Below are positions 1 through 14,148 of a stretch of DNA of 64,000 bases, piece after piece. A program made the position numbers and the translations under genes. The number at the start of each line of letters is the position of its first letter. The first letter of the stretch is position 1. The stretch covers positions 510,321 to 574,320 of the forward strand of contig VXAY01002371.1 of the NCBI GenBank assembly GCA_013399855.1, written 5' to 3'. The DNA comes from Oxyruncus cristatus. Taxonomy: Eukaryota > Chordata > Aves > Passeriformes > Cotingidae. A model generated the notes under the pieces. The model searched no databases. It was not told the origin of the DNA and saw nothing but the letters and a program-made list of their open reading frames with translations.

Positions 1-2040
1 CCAGAGCAGTCAGTTCCTGTGAATATGCAAAAATTAAAAATCATGTTAGGAATTGCCACATAGGTATTGTTCTATGCATTTTTTATCATTAATTGTTTTA
101 AACAACATGGAATTTATGAACTGCAACTGAAATCCAAGTTTTTAAAAATTATTTATGAAATACTGAAGTGAAACATTTTATTTTGTGGTCATTACTTCAA
201 TGAGTTTTCCTAATTATACAAAATATCTGCTTTTCTCAGGGTTTGCCTGACAGAAAATAATAAAATCCAATTTTTTTTAAATGATTTATTTTTTCCTTTT
301 TTTTATTTTGTCATCTGTGAGGATTTCTCTGTCATCTATATGCAGAACTTAATTTTCTTTTATGAAAAAAGAGATGAGAAGCTTCTAAATCTGTAAAAAC
401 ACAAGAATGAAGTGACAGCAGAGGTGTTGACATCAAATTGTTTTAACTTTTATTTACGAATGTAATTAAGAACTGAAAAGATTACCTTAAAATAAAATCA
501 TGAGGGAGAGTCTTATGCATGGTAAAATCTGCTCTTTCATTACTGCACACTTTCAGCGCTCATTTACATTGTTATTTCCCGAAGTCCCTGCAACTGTTAA
601 ATTATGCAAATCAAGTTACCATAATATTCACTGCCAAAATGTTTTATTTAATAGCAGTCATTAATTTATTTCTCTAATCAAATCCACTAGGAAATCATTT
701 TAAATGTATCATTTTGCTTTAAATGGGTCCCAGTTCAGCAGAAGGAAAACCTGTTGGGCCTTACAGTCATGGGGGTTTTTTTAACACATGCATGACAATT
801 CAGCAGTGATGCTTTCCTCTTTCCTTCCCATTTACCCAGTAATCTTGCATAATGGAAAAATCAAACAACATATTTAAATGTGACATAACCAGTTATTTTA
901 TAATGCAATGGATAACTACTGTTGGTAATGCTTTTGCTCAAAGTGAAGCATTATAAGATAGAGAAGAATCGAAGGCAACCTGAGAGAACTAGGCTAGCAC
1001 CTCTGAGAGATGGTAAAGGTAATGCTAATGACATTGAAAAAAAAAAAAGGAGAAATTCTTGTATAGCTCCAGGTCTCTCAGTCACATGATATTTAGAACA
1101 GAATACAAGAACATCTTGAATGGAAATGGTGCTTGTGAGTAAGTTCAAGTCGTTTCTATCTCCCCAGGAAAGTGATACTTTTGCTAAACTCTTAGCAAAA
1201 GGGAGACAGGAGAATTTTCTGCTGATTCATTCTTCTGTCATCCTCTCCTTATGTATTTCAAATGTGCTATATAGAGGAGGAAAATTTGGAGGGATATGAT
1301 TTAGTTTACTGCAATCAGAAGAAAAAGCATGGTTATGGACTTAGAGCTGCCCTTGGTTTTGGGAGGGCTAAGCATTATCTAAAGATTCTGTGACCTGAAA
1401 ATACTATTTGAGTAACTTTTTGTCAAAGGAAGCTATTGCATTTGAAATCCTGAATTTTAGGTATGAAATATAAGGCTTTATATGCACATATTTTATAAGC
1501 AAAACCTGGATATGGATAGATTTTCTTTCCACTTAACTTTAAACCTTTGCATCCCTGTCTTCATCCCAATACTCATATGCAGCTGTGGCAGGAAATAAAA
1601 TTCAGTACAGGACTGGAGATTACAATCATATCTTCTCCTGTATCTGATACATTTTTGCCTTGTTGCATTGCAGGGAAGTTCTGGCAATTTGTTTGAAAAA
1701 GCAAGTGAAATATTTTTGCAGGGACAAGTAAGGTTAACCTATTTAAAAGCCGCAGGAAGCAGAATATCCTGTTGTCTTTGAGAACATGCAAATGAGATTC
1801 TTGTCTAACTGAAAAATAGGATATTTCTGGGTTAATTGCTGGAAAAGACCAATTATCCAAATACCTCCAATAAAAGAAACACCACCACCCCTCTGCTATC
1901 TTTCTTCAAAGGAACTATTATCATCTTTAATCTGTAGCACGTTTACCAGAAGCCTACATGACTCTTATTATTCAGCTTTGTGAATAACTGGTAAGATTGT
2001 TACCCAGCTGTCTTATTTGCAATTAGATGGAGCTACAGTT

Positions 2041-2095
2041 CTGATGTCAGTGTGCTGTGTCTGTGTCAGTCTGTCACACTGATGTCAGTGTGCTG
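2041..2095. repeat. 17-bp direct repeat, two copies 38 bp apart
   Basis: The 17-mer CTGATGTCAGTGTGCTG occurs exactly at 2041-2057 and again at 2079-2095. The spacer is a related TGTCTGTGTCAGTCTGTCACA-like stretch built from similar GTCAGT/GTGT words. It looks like a local tandem duplication with slippage. No function is implied. Confidence 0.7.
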
Positions 2096-5000
2096 CCTCA
2101 AACCTGTGAATGCTCATCTTAATGACCAGTTACAGATCCTTAAACACATGAAGTGATGTGAGACAGTAGGTAGGTGGGCATCATCTCATATTTTCCCATC
2201 TTCCCTCTATTCAATTTAATCCAGCCCTAAACAGGTTAATTCCTTTCACTTCCATTCTTCCTTCTCCACTTCACCTCTATAAGTGTTGCTATAGGATGCA
2301 GAGAAATTAAAGGAGTAGAGGACCCGATCACTGTTGGTATGGGGTGAAGGGCAAAACAAGGCTGCCCTGATCTCATCTTGCTTCTTCTCTCCCCCTCTCC
2401 AGCAGGTAGGCTTCAGGAAGATCTGGCAATGAGGAGGAACACTCCTGGCTTTAATATTAGAAACAGTATAAGTGTTCATAGGTGTCTTTATATAGTTGTT
2501 TTTCATGCAAACCCAACATAAATAACGTGATGGGGTGTACGTGTCTTTTTGCTTAGTCAAGGGTGTTTACCTCAGGTAACTTTGTCTCTTTATACGTAGA
2601 ATATCAGGACTTAAAATACACTAGAAAAATAAATAAGTCTTTTGGAGAATTCTGCTTATATTTTGTTGGCTTGAAAACTAGAAAGTTCTTCATACTGAAT
2701 AAACACTTATTTTCATACTCAGGACAAGTTTTTTAATAATTTTCTGAGTCAGAAACAAAATCCAAACAACAATGGCATCTAGAAAAAATATATTAACATT
2801 AGTAAAAAATAATTATTTTGGCTAATCTCCCCATATATAGATGTTGTATTGTGAGACAATCAAATATTCCATTCATTTTAACTAAGATAATACAATAAAT
2901 AAAAGCAACAACCAAAATAGGAGACTATCTCCTCTTTTTCCTTACCTCTAGATTCTGTTCACAACAGATTTCCTGTCTGTGATTATATATTTCTGTATTC
3001 CCACTATATAAAGCTCCCTGCTGAATCCCAATGACAAGGACAAATCTTAGTAGTTTTATTCCTTGATGATCTGACCTTTCCTCTGCTAACTTGTTTACTT
3101 AGAAACAGTTCTGCATCTTTGATTCAACTGGCAGTTTACTGAAAAGCAAGAAGCAACACTCTTCAGTTTACCTCTCTACTTCTGTGGTCTGTGATTTCTT
3201 TTGCAGAATAAGTTTGGAAGAATAAAGGGAATATTATTTTCCTTTTTTTTTTTCAGGAATTCAGGGTCTTAGGCTTGGAATTTTGTAGGTGCTATTTGCT
3301 ATCTTGAGGGCTGTTTGCCTTGATCCAGTGCTAGATATTAATTGGATCAAACAGAGGTAACCAGCTGCTAGCACTTCAACTCCTGACTCTTCTTCATAGA
3401 GATAAAATGTAGTAGGTAAAGTGCTTTTTCCATTTTCCTGGTTGAATTTCTTGAGGGTGGTCTAGAAACTCACTGGTGTGAGAGAATCCAGTTGTAAGGG
3501 AAGCTTCTGTCAAGGCTCATTTTCAGGAAAAATAGTTTACATCTAGGTCCCCTTTCCTCCTCACCATGTTTTCCTCTGTCCTCAAGGACCAAACTTGTCT
3601 TAGCTAAAATGCATCTACCTAATCTACCTACCTCTAGCACTTCCCATGTGCATAGATGATTTTCTATTGGTTTTGCTGCTTATGGATATTCATGTCTGGG
3701 GTTTTGTAGTCATAACAACAGGGTAAAGACCAAACTCGTACATACAAGTGGGTTTTTTTTAAAATATAAAAAAACTTCCTTAGCTGAAGACTGTCCAAAG
3801 CATCTGCTTTTACTGGGATCTTTATTCTTGCTGTGCATCACAGCATGTCCTATAAAACAATGTGGATTTTTTCTTCCTCTCCTTCTCCTTTCAGGATTTG
3901 GTTTTACTGATGAGAATTTTATTTTTTCAGTAATACAACACCGACTTAGAAGGCCTTCTTCTAAACAGAGAAATGTTTACATAAACTAACCACCACTTTG
4001 GTCATCTTTTGTAGCTGTCACTAGGCTTCTCCTCCCATAGATTTATCTCTAGAAGAACCTCTTCTCAAGGCTTGGGAGGATGTTTGAGGACCTTGCCATT
4101 GCTTGACTAGGGTTGAATTCTCTGAGGGTACCCAGGGTGGCAAGGTGGGCTTCTCTACCAGCACACAGTGAAGACAGCTGGTAGTGAGGATTTTTTTCAG
4201 AAGTTCAGAAACTCTTTGCTCATTGACTGCCCCTCTTAACAAGTAGCATTATCTACAAATAATGTGTCGGTTACTCATTAAAGCCCAGATTTTTGAATTT
4301 ATTTATATGACCAACTTATGTAGGTTTCAGTATGGAAAACCTGAATAAATTTTGTGATAGATATAAGCGACTTCTCAAACATCTATACCCAGTTTGCGCT
4401 CAGCTTCGTTTCCTTGATAGTCATCTGCTATGCTGCTGCACACTCTTGCTTATGGAAAGTGAATAAGGGAGCTTAAAGTGTCTTTGCAGATTGGTTGTTT
4501 GCTTGTTATTTCCATCAAGAAGACAATGGCTAAGTGATTTATTTTTGGGTTTTGGGGGGTTTTTTCTCTTCCCCATAGCATAGTGGTATGAAGCGCCTGA
4601 AGATGTGCAAACAGAAAATAATACTTGTATTTTTATACTTGCAACTTTTACTATTCTGTATTCTGCCTTATCAGAATACATTCTGCTTTATCTTTCATCA
4701 TCAGAGATGTTTGTTTATCTGCTTCTCCTGAGTTTATTTTTACCAAGATATGATTAATTTGTATGGCAGATGTAGTAAATTATTTAAATGCCCCTGCTTG
4801 TCTGCAAAGATTGGTGTTCAAAGTGTACAAAGGATAATGTTAACATGTTTATTATCCTTTAATGACACCTGTTTCAAGTGCCATTTGAAGCCATTAGTAC
4901 CTGTGAATAGTCTTCAGAACAATCCACCTGAAATTTTGAAGTGGTTCAGTACATTTACATTTCAACGATTATGTAATTAAATTGGTATTATTTAAATAAA

Positions 5001-8000
5001 TCTATGTAAATTAAATGTACTCTATACTTCTCTCTCCTGATAGAATTAAACTTGAAAATTTATAAGATTTTTTTGCAAGAGTAGGTGGAAGTCTTGTGTA
5101 ATTTGTCAAGAGAATCATTGTGAAAACAATGCTGACTAAAAAGAACTAAGATACATAACTAAACTTATTCTGAGCGAGTGATAGTGCTAGTACAGCCTAT
5201 ACATTCTTTCAGGCAGAAATTTTGTCTGTTAGATATCTGTTTGTCTTGGTCATTTGACTTAGAATAAGTCTTGCTTGAAACTATACTGCCTTTTCTGAAT
5301 ATTAGTGAATATTTAGTCTTGAAAAAGCTTCTCATGTATGCATGTGCTGGATAAAGATGAAGGCTGACCACTGAACTACTTTTTGCATGCCACAGGAATG
5401 TACTCAAAAAGAAATGGGAAAACTTGTATACTTGTAGGATTTGAATGTCAGATTTTTTTTTTTACTGACAAATTATACTTGTTTGTTTTCAAGTTTCAAT
5501 TTTTAATCAATACTAGGTCTGCATTTTTAACAAAGTGAAACTGTAGAGCTAGGGAAGTTGTTAAAAGTGTCTTCAAATGTTAAAGAACAATACATTCTTA
5601 AAGTGATCTGAAAACCATTATGAACGTGTTGTATACGTAGAATGTATGTCCTCTCTAATTATATAGCAAATTTGATTTGAGAAGAAATCCAAGTCCTAAT
5701 TCTAGTCTTAGTAGCTTGCATAAGATTTCTGACCATGGAAGACAGCAGAGCCCTTTCCACACTAAACAAATTAATGATATTGGTGAACAGTAGTACAATA
5801 AATTGAAGAGCGTAGAGAGCACGTAATGCTGATGCTTTGGATATTACTTCACTGTATTTCATAGGAGTTCTAGAAACTGCTTGACAGGTTTATAAACTTC
5901 ACTCTTGAGGAAAATGCTCTGACCAACAGAAATGCAACAACAGCTAGAACGAGTGTGTGTCCATTTATGTTTTGAATCGTGTAGGAGTTGTGTAAAATCC
6001 TTCCAGCCTGTCTTGTACCTAGTAAATCAAGGAAAGAAGATGCTTGTTTACTGAGATTCTTCCTATTCTGTGTTTTAAGTATCGTAATCCCCTCAAACTT
6101 TTATTATTCTTTTCTACTAAATTCTTTTCAAAAGAAGTCTAAACATAGAAATAGCACAGCATTTTGGCAATTAAGTGTATATTAGTTAATACACTCAAAA
6201 CCATAGTTTCTTTTCTGAATCAAAGATGTTGGCCTTTGGTTGACTATATCACTGCCGCTAATAGACACTGTCAGAAAACTGATAACAATACTCACCTCTA
6301 TTAAATGTATTTGCTCAGCAGATGCATATCGCCAAAAATGAAGTTCACTCAGAAAGATCTAGGAAAGTGATCTTTGGTATGCTGTAGTCCTGAAAATTGA
6401 AGTGATAGCCAACTTAATCTTCTCTGACAGGCATTTATTTACATTTATCATACAGAAATGCATTGTACATCTAGAAAACCACTGGAATGTGTTGCAAAAA
6501 TAAAAAAATATTGTTTAAAAAAGATCAATCTGTCCTCAACATGGATGACATTTCATTTAAGTGTGATGAATGCATATTTGTATAAGAAATGGGACATCCT
6601 GATTCTATTGCACATACATCTTGGCAATTACTGTTGTGCTCTCTTCTAAGAAGCAAGGTTGTTGCAGATAAATATCTTACTTTTTGCCAAAGCATGCTTT
6701 AGAATGTCACAGGTACTTGATGCTCTAGTAATACCCAAGAGATCCTGAGAATGTTACGCAGTTCAGAATTGTCTCTGGAAGCAGCAGTAGATCCTGAAAA
6801 CCACATGGATGGTTTCTTGATTGGGCTAGTGGCCACAGCATTGAGGTCCCAATTTTCAATACTTTGCCATGCTGGTGTGCCTCCAACACTTTGTTGGACT
6901 CTCTGTGTCAATGAAGTGGAATGCCTTTGGAATTATTTTGCCTCCTATGTGGCCATGGTGGCAGCTCCAGTATTAAATGTCTGCTAATATTTATGCCTTA
7001 TAGAGATACTTGTTTAACTGTGCCACATGAACTTTCCTATCGGCTAGTAATCATCTCTTCTAAAGGAAAGGAGCAGGTCACATAGCAGCAGGACAGGTTG
7101 TTCTCACCTTTCATCTCTTTGGAACAAGGAAAGTTAAGAAGTGCACATCTTGAAACACCAGAATTTGTGATACCAAACAAAAATGAAGTGCAAATAAGTA
7201 GATTGTTTCCTACTTTAAAGTCTGGTTGAAGTTGGTTATATTAGTTATCTCTCAATTAGCTTGCTCAAAAATAAAAAATAGTAGTAAAATTATTCTTAGA
7301 GGGGTTTTTTGGTGTGATTTCTTGGACTGGGCTTTTAAAGTATGATGGGTTTGTGTGTGTTTCTCTATAAAGTATGATTGGTATGTTGAATTAAGTTTAT
7401 TGTACTACTTTGCTTGTTAAAACAATAATGTCCTTCACATTGATAAAGTGCAAGCCTCCACTTTTGAAGCCGTCTCTCTGATTAACCTTCTTGCCTTCGT
7501 ATTTAGAATAACCACATCATGTAACTTTTTATAAAGTCAAGCTATAAGGAATTATATAAGATCCATAACAGAATAATCTGGTTTAGACCTGTCAAATTGT
7601 AACATTACATGGTAATACAGAAACTTGTTCTAAGTGTGTTAAAATAATTTGTTGTCTGAGTGCAGAAACATGTTTTCAGTGCACTCAGGTGTATTGTTTG
7701 GTTCCGGGAGAAGAAGGGGATATTTGTGGAAGATCAAACAAGATCACGTACAGGGTAGATTTTGTAGTTCACCTAAAGTCTGAGCCTTTTCTTTTAAAAT
7801 TAATCTGACACCTGTATCTTCGACTGTGAGTGTTGGTCATTTTCAGTTTAACAGAATTTTGTTCTATGTAACATTCAGTGAAGTGACTGCACAGTCAGTT
7901 GTCATGTCATCAATGGGGGGATCGTTGTCTGCGATACCAGAACAGGAACACCTTGAAGGATGATCAAATCTATACTTTGAAAATCATTTACTAATAGTCA

Positions 8001-8228
8001 AGTTTATCAAATACATTAGAGCCTGATCTTAAGGGTTATTTCACATTTCACTTCAATATCACTTGGGATATTAAACTTGAAAAGTGTTACAGTCAATTCC
8101 CTCTGTGGTCAGGTAACTGGCTAGTCTGCATAAAGCAGATCAGCGGCACATGCTCAAGAAGAATTTCTGTAACTCTGTGTTCATGTGTATAAGTGTTTGG
8201 TCACTTAACAGGGTCCAGGCGAAACTTA

Positions 8229-8277
8229 ACAAACAAACAAAAAAGCCCTCCAACCAAACAAAAAAAGAACAAACCCC
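8229..8277. repeat. A/C-rich low-complexity tract
   Basis: A run of CAAA-type words broken by a few other bases, followed by a short C run. It resembles the (CAAA)n tracts at 18229 and 28920. This is simple low-complexity sequence with no gene content. Confidence 0.5.
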
Positions 8278-11200
8278 CCTGTGGTTTGTGTCAGTTGCTG
8301 TACATGCCCAGTAGAATGGAAATACCCTCACTTAACCATCAGCGAATAACATGATAACCTTTCAATATTCCAGTATGTTGTCTCCTGGGGAAAAAAAAAT
8401 GTTTGAGTTAAATAAAAACATATAATAGTAAAGTCAAGGATGTCTTTCTGTTCCAGTTGGCCTTTTAAATAGTAGACTCCTGAGTTTGTGGCATTCAGCT
8501 GAACTAAAAGGGGGGATTCCTTTTGGAAGGGCAGAGGAAATACTCCCCTCCATACTGCAAAGCATCAGCAGAGCTGCCCTTCAGTGACCCTGCCGCTTGG
8601 CCTGGCCTTTGCATGTGCCCTCTCCAAAGCATGGGCATTATGACAGATCCTCAGCTCCTCCTGTTCTCTGGACGGTCTTAAACCCTGCAAACACTTGCAC
8701 ACCCATCTAAATCCAGAGACAAGCCATGTGCCAAGTACTCAGTGTGAATGTAAAGTGTGGCTTCTTCAGTTTGTGCTGCCCAGCTTTCCTCTGAACTGTT
8801 GTTAAAGTGGCTGTGGCAGCTGGAAAATATGGATGCAGCTTGCTGCTACCTGCTTCTTTTTACCTCTACTATGTTCTTCAGCTGTCAGTCAGACTAGTCT
8901 GTTGATAAAATCAGTTGCCTTTTCAGCCACATCACCACTGTATTTGTTTATAGTCTTCTGTATGAACTCTAGCTTCTTTTTATTACAATACAATTAATAT
9001 TGCTATAATTACACGTGGCAACCTGTTTCCTTACCAATGGAAATAAACAGGCAGAAAACTCTGCCTTTTTTCAAGTGGCTTTCAACTGAGCCAAGACTAA
9101 AATTCCAGCAAACTGAACATTTCACATCTGTATTTCAAACCATTTGTACCTTCTCTCTGCCTTGCATGGCATAAGCCCACTCCTTCAAAATTGCTGTTAT
9201 CCTATGTTTCAATTACATGATCAGATTCCCCCAAAATCGTGGCTTGCTCTTCTGCAGACTCGTCTGTGTGCTCCTTAGAGAGCAGGAACCATTCCTGGTT
9301 CTTCCAAAGCTTTGTTAATTGTGGAAGAGGATGATGAAAGTCTGGTGAAAAGTGTGACAGAACTGGATTCATAAGTCTGGGGAAGTAGGATACTATGCTA
9401 CCTGTTTTGTAATAATTGTTTTCATAAGTTGCATGTTACAGGGAAGTTGATTCCTTTCTGCGTGACCCATATTGGTTTCAGTCACTGCATGTAGCTGCTT
9501 TTTTCTTTTTTAACTTGGAGGGCATGCTTTAAGCTGTATGTAAAGTATGATGTGGAGATTGTGTCAATGGCATTTCCAAACACAGCATTTCTGGTTTCCG
9601 TTCACTACTTTGATGTCAGGGTTTTGACAACTGCCCTTTACTTATGTGCCTGCCTGCTGCAGATGGAAGCCTTGCTCATATGCCATATTCTGTCTTTAAA
9701 ACTATAATATTTTTCCTTTTTTTTTTTTCTCTCGAAGGCTTTTGTGTTTTCATGATGATTTTCTGTTACTCTCTTTTTTGTACTAGTACAAATGAGTCCA
9801 CCCAGGTTCAGTACTTAGGTAGGTTTTTTTTTTTGTTAGTGTAGTTTTCCAGCTTCCCTGTTGTTCACAAGGTTTGCATCAACATGCTGCACTTCACAGA
9901 CATTACACTCTAGTGTAGCAGTACACTGTATAATAATTTGTAATCAAAATTGCTTGAGATGATTTAACAAGCAACATTGAATGCAATTGCTAAGTATAGG
10001 TAGTATGGAAGTGGAGCCCAATTTAGGGCCTGCTCTTAGGTCTTAAGGCATAAAACTAATGGTGTTAAGCTGGTAATGGGCAGACAACTGTATGTTATCT
10101 GAGACAGGTGTGATAAAGCCTAAATTATGTTAGTGCTTTACTGTAGTCATCACATGTAAAAAATACTGCTATGCATGAGGAGAGCACAGAGAGACATAAA
10201 ATCAGCTCTGTCTGTCAAAAGTGAATTCACAGATGATTCTAAAGAGGATGGGCAGCTTACTTGTACGGTTCTGTTACTGATGGTTTCCTTGTTCTGAAAC
10301 AATGGGCTTGTTGGCTTTTGCTTGGAAAGGCTAAGCAGTGGGGGAAAAGTGTTTCCCCTTGGAAGAGGAAAATAATTCCTGTTAAAGATGCAAAGGATAA
10401 GAAAGCTAATGAGGATAAGTATGATTAGGTTTTGTGGTGCAGAATGATGAAGAGAAATATTCTTGCAATCTGTGGTTGAAGAGGTTACATATGACTTTTA
10501 CCTCTGCAGGTGGCTATAATAAGCTTTATTCATTATATTTCTTCACCACCGTCTCAGTATTTAACTTAAAGAACTCAAAATTTAGCACTGACTTTCATGT
10601 TGCTACCATTGATTTGCAACAATTGCAGACATCTATATCTTAAATGGATTTCTAACGCAGGCTAACATGCTGTTCTATTGATGTGTTAATTAAGCTCTTA
10701 ATTAGGTAGTGGTGTGCTATGATGATATTGTGCGATGTGACATCTTCCCCGAACTGTTCATGGGAAGTTGTGCTTTTAGAACAAAGAGTGGGGGGTATTG
10801 CACGTAGGAAATTAATTTCCACTAGAATGGTAATAATGCAGTTTCTAAAATCAAATGTATTTTGTTTTGCCATGGAAAGATCAGATTTATTCTTTTACTA
10901 TGCTTAACATTTTCAGTTTGTAATCTAATTCTGAAATATTTTCTTTTATTATTTTTTCCTTATGTTTATTTGTTTGTTGGCCTTTTCATTCCTTTGTAGT
11001 AACTTCCTCTACAATTTAATAGGTTTTATATTTTTTTCTAAGTCTTTAGAAAGGGGGGGTTAGCAGTGCTTCAAATAAAATGTCCAGGTAACATCCTCCT
11101 GGTGAACAGCAGGGAAGAGACAAGGGAGCATTTCATTTGCCTAAGAAGACAGTGTCTTTCCAATTGAAGGAAACTTATTATTATGAAAATTAAAAATACA

Positions 11201-11384
11201 TTCAGCCTATTTGGTGATGAATTGTCTTGATGCAGTCAGGCAACACTTCTTCCAAAGACAAATACATTGACAAACTATTTAAACTGAGAGGTGTAACAGG
11301 CAAAGGGAATGTGAGTTTCTAATTGTGAGGTTTCCAAGACATTTGTGGGGGGTTATTTTAATTTGAGTGATCTCAAGGTGAAGA

Positions 11385-11838
11385 ATCCAGAGAAAGGCAT
11401 CAAAGCCAGTGAAGGGTCTGGAGCACAACTCTTATGAGGAATGGCTGAGGGAGTTGGGGCTGTTTACCCTGGAGAAGATGAGGCTCAGAGGTGACCTTAT
11501 CACTCTCTACAGCCACCTGAAAGAAGGTTGTAACCAGGTGGGGGTCTGTCTCTTCTTCCAGACAACTAGCGAGAGGACAAAAGGACATAGCCTTAATCTG
11601 CGCCAGGAGAGGTTTAGGTTGGCCATAAGGAAGAATTTCTACACAGAAAGAGTGATTATTTATTGGAATGGGCTGCTCAGGGAGGTGGTGGAGTCACTGT
11701 TCCTGGAGGTGTTTAAGGAAAGACTGGACATGGCACTGAGTGCCATGGTCTGGTTGACAAGGTGGTGTTCGGTCATAGGTTGGACTCGATGATCTCAGAA
11801 GTCTTTTCCAACCTAATAGTTTCTGTAATTCTGTGATC
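11385..11838 (+). mobile_element. CR1 LINE fragment (3' end), sense orientation
   Basis: This is a 5'-truncated copy of the chicken-repeat-1 (CR1) retrotransposon. Typical CR1 3' landmarks run in order: a GAGGAATGGCTGAGGGAG-like segment (about 11436), GAGAAGATGAGGCTCAGAGG (about 11472), a GCGCCAGGAGAGGTTTAGG segment (about 11600), GGCTGCTCAGGGAGGTGG (about 11670) and TTGGACTCGATGATCTCAGA (about 11780). The copy ends with the CCAACCTAATAG...ATTCTGTGAT tail. A 127-codon open frame (11409-11792) runs through it. This is the longest in the window, but it follows the repeat rather than any CR1 protein and should not be called a gene. The copy is moderately diverged and cannot be active, because only the 3' end remains. 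Confidence 0.93.
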
Positions 11839-13894
11839 TTAGGGAATACATTAGTGAGTTAAACCACAGTCAGAAGCCACTGATGCTGCTATTTCACTTG
11901 TGGTGGCAGATATAGAAGTTGCAATGTCAATTTTTTTACAGCTGAGTGATGTAACCTATGCCTGGGGAGTAGTATGCTACTTACTGGTGAATAAAGTTTG
12001 AGAGGGTGAAGTGGTGACAGAGAATTACGGTTTAAATCCTCTGATTGGTATCCTTGTCCTTAACTGCACTTGGATTTTTTTTTTTTGTATGTTTTTTAAA
12101 TCTTTCAATGTTATTTCTGCCTGCAGAGTGTGTTGGTGGGAGCATTGGTATGGAAAGACACAGCTGCTCTCTGAAGCTGTTTACAAATACTACAGTCTCA
12201 GTAGCTGCTCTGTACACTTCTATAACTGATACATCCTAACAGGTGGTACTAACGTTGGCTGTCCCAGGAGAAGAATAAAAAATGCTCTGGTAAATAAGAT
12301 AATAGTATATCTATGTAGTATCTTTGATTCTGTAATTACATATTAAGGCTTTGAACTATAATTATTTAACCCGCCTCCAGTTTACAATTTGACAACTCTG
12401 CTATGTAAGCCTAGAGTTATAACAGAGGATAATTTCAGGCTTCAAAGCTCCCAGCGTAGATGTGTCCAAAAGTCCATTCTGCACTGTGAACTCTCTGTGG
12501 TTTTCAATTACTACACACAAAGGTCATGATTTCCAGCCCTATTGTTCTGCCCTCCACTAGCTTTTCCAACCTCTGATTTATTATGGTAGAGAGTGAGATA
12601 AGAGCCAGTAAGTTAAAGTGTGTACGTTTCGATGGGGAATGGGAGGAAAGGCTACAAATGCTATTAGTAAAGCAGAATGTTCTCTTGGTGGCTGCTTTGC
12701 TGGGGTTTATTATTTCACCTGCCTTCAAATGAGTCCTGCAGGTGCTTTGACAAATGGATTGAGATATTGCCTAGTAAATTCCTCTGCTTCTTGTAAATAC
12801 TTCTGTGGCTATGTAGATGATTTGTAACCTCCTATGCCAATGTGTCTTTGTAAATCACACCGGAGATCCCTGTGCCTTCCAAAAGCCACAGTGTGGCTTG
12901 GAAGGAGAAATGAATGAAAGCTGAAGAAAAATACTAACAGAAAAATTATTAATAGAAAATTACAGCGCTGAAATTCTAAATGTGTTTTGAGGAAAGAGAT
13001 GCCATTTTTCCTTTGCTGGTTTGCACATGCTGTTTGCCCGTGGAGTTATAAGACAAGTTCTCTCTTGTGCCAAGAGCCAGGGTCCTAATTTGAATCTCCT
13101 TCTCCTAAGTCTCATTTCTGTTGTGGCTTTTTCCTGCACCACTACTCTTCCTCAAGTGATACTTCAGACACTTGAATTTGGCTCATCCCAACACCTTCTC
13201 TGCCTTAAAAGAGAAGTTTAAACTTCACATAGGGACTTGAATTATTCAGAGCTCCTGTTGACATTATAATGTATTTGATCTCTCAAAATATTTAGAGAAG
13301 AGATGAAAGCAGTGGGTGTTTATGATGCATGAAGGAAGTGGGAAAATCATGTTCTTAAGAAACTAAACAATTACATATGTAATAATCAAATTCATTTCAC
13401 CTTGAATATACTTGAAAAGCAGCTCTGAGGTAGGCAAGGGAAGAAGTGGGGAACAAAGTATAAAGGTGTCACTTGCAAGGTTCAGCCTCAGGATATGCAA
13501 ATTCCTGAGTCCCTCACTTCAACTCCTTCCTTGTTAAAAAAGACCTTTTTAGTTTTCTGCAAGATCCTGTAGGTTAAAATTCAGGGCAGCACCCACAGGG
13601 GAAGGACATCTTGGTGGTATATAAGCTAAAATGACTTCTTAATTACCTTTTTTTTCCTGCTTCCAGAGCATGCTTTAATTCAAATGAAAGATACCTGGTT
13701 CCATACTGGGTAGCTGGATAGAACTTAATTTTCTGTGATCTAGTAACACCTGACTTATTCTTCTTCTCCTAGGTTGCTAATAGGTTGCTCCCAAATGGCT
13801 CTACATTTGTTTAGACTGAGGAAAAGCTGTTTTACAGAACAGGGGTTTGGGTTTTCTGTTTTGTTTTGGTGGTGGTTGTTTGTGTGTTTGTTTT
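11839..13894. other. Unique non-coding stretch between two CR1 copies
   Basis: No gene was recognised. Overlapping open frames near 12011-12239 and 12504-12827 are short and share no protein features on inspection. The GT-rich stretch at about 13840-13890 directly precedes the next CR1 copy. The segment just before it (about 13790-13835) may be a further decayed part of that CR1. Confidence 0.5.
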
Positions 13895-14104
13895 TAACTA
13901 GAAGTTTCTTAACTAAAAGAGAGGTCAAACATTGGAACAGGCTGCTCAGGGAAGTGGTTGAGTAACTGTTTCTGGAGATATTTAAAAGATGTATAGATGT
14001 GGCACTGGGGACTATGGTTTAGTGGTGGACTTGGCAGTGCTTGCTTAGTGGTTGGACTTCGTGATCTTTGAGGTCTTTTCCAACCTAAAAAAATTCTGTG
14101 ATTT
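13895..14104 (+). mobile_element. CR1 LINE 3' fragment, sense orientation
   Basis: A short 5'-truncated CR1 copy. Visible landmarks are an AGTTTCTTAACTAAAAGAG segment, then GGTCAAACATTGGAACAGG, GCTGCTCAGGGAAGTGGTTG, GTGGTGGACTTGGCAGTGCT and GTTGGACTTCGTGATCTTTG. It closes with a CCAACCTAAAAAAATTCTGTGATT tail. The upstream GT-rich block (13845-13890) may be an insertion splitting this copy from older CR1 sequence at about 13800. The orientation matches the copy at 11385. Two same-strand fragments 2 kb apart are probably independent insertions, since both carry the 3' tail. Confidence 0.88.
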
Positions 14105-14148
14105 AATCAATTCTGCAAATATTTCCTTCTCTATGTAAAATATTCCCG

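Larger units (their letters stand above)
1..11384. other. Unique AT-rich non-coding stretch
   Basis: No gene, RNA gene or recognisable transposon copy was found here. Reading frames are short (at most about 100 codons) and have no family resemblance that I can see. The stretch is mostly single-copy AT-rich DNA with short T or A runs. Items inside it are a 17-bp direct repeat at 2041-2095, an A/C-rich patch near 8229-8277 and a homeodomain-motif-rich stretch near 545-725 (see findings). Composition is similar to the rest of the window. Confidence 0.6.

Noticed and set aside
11409..11792. 127-codon open frame, the longest in the window
   Set aside because: It lies wholly inside a CR1 copy and does not follow the CR1 protein; it is a chance frame through the repeat.
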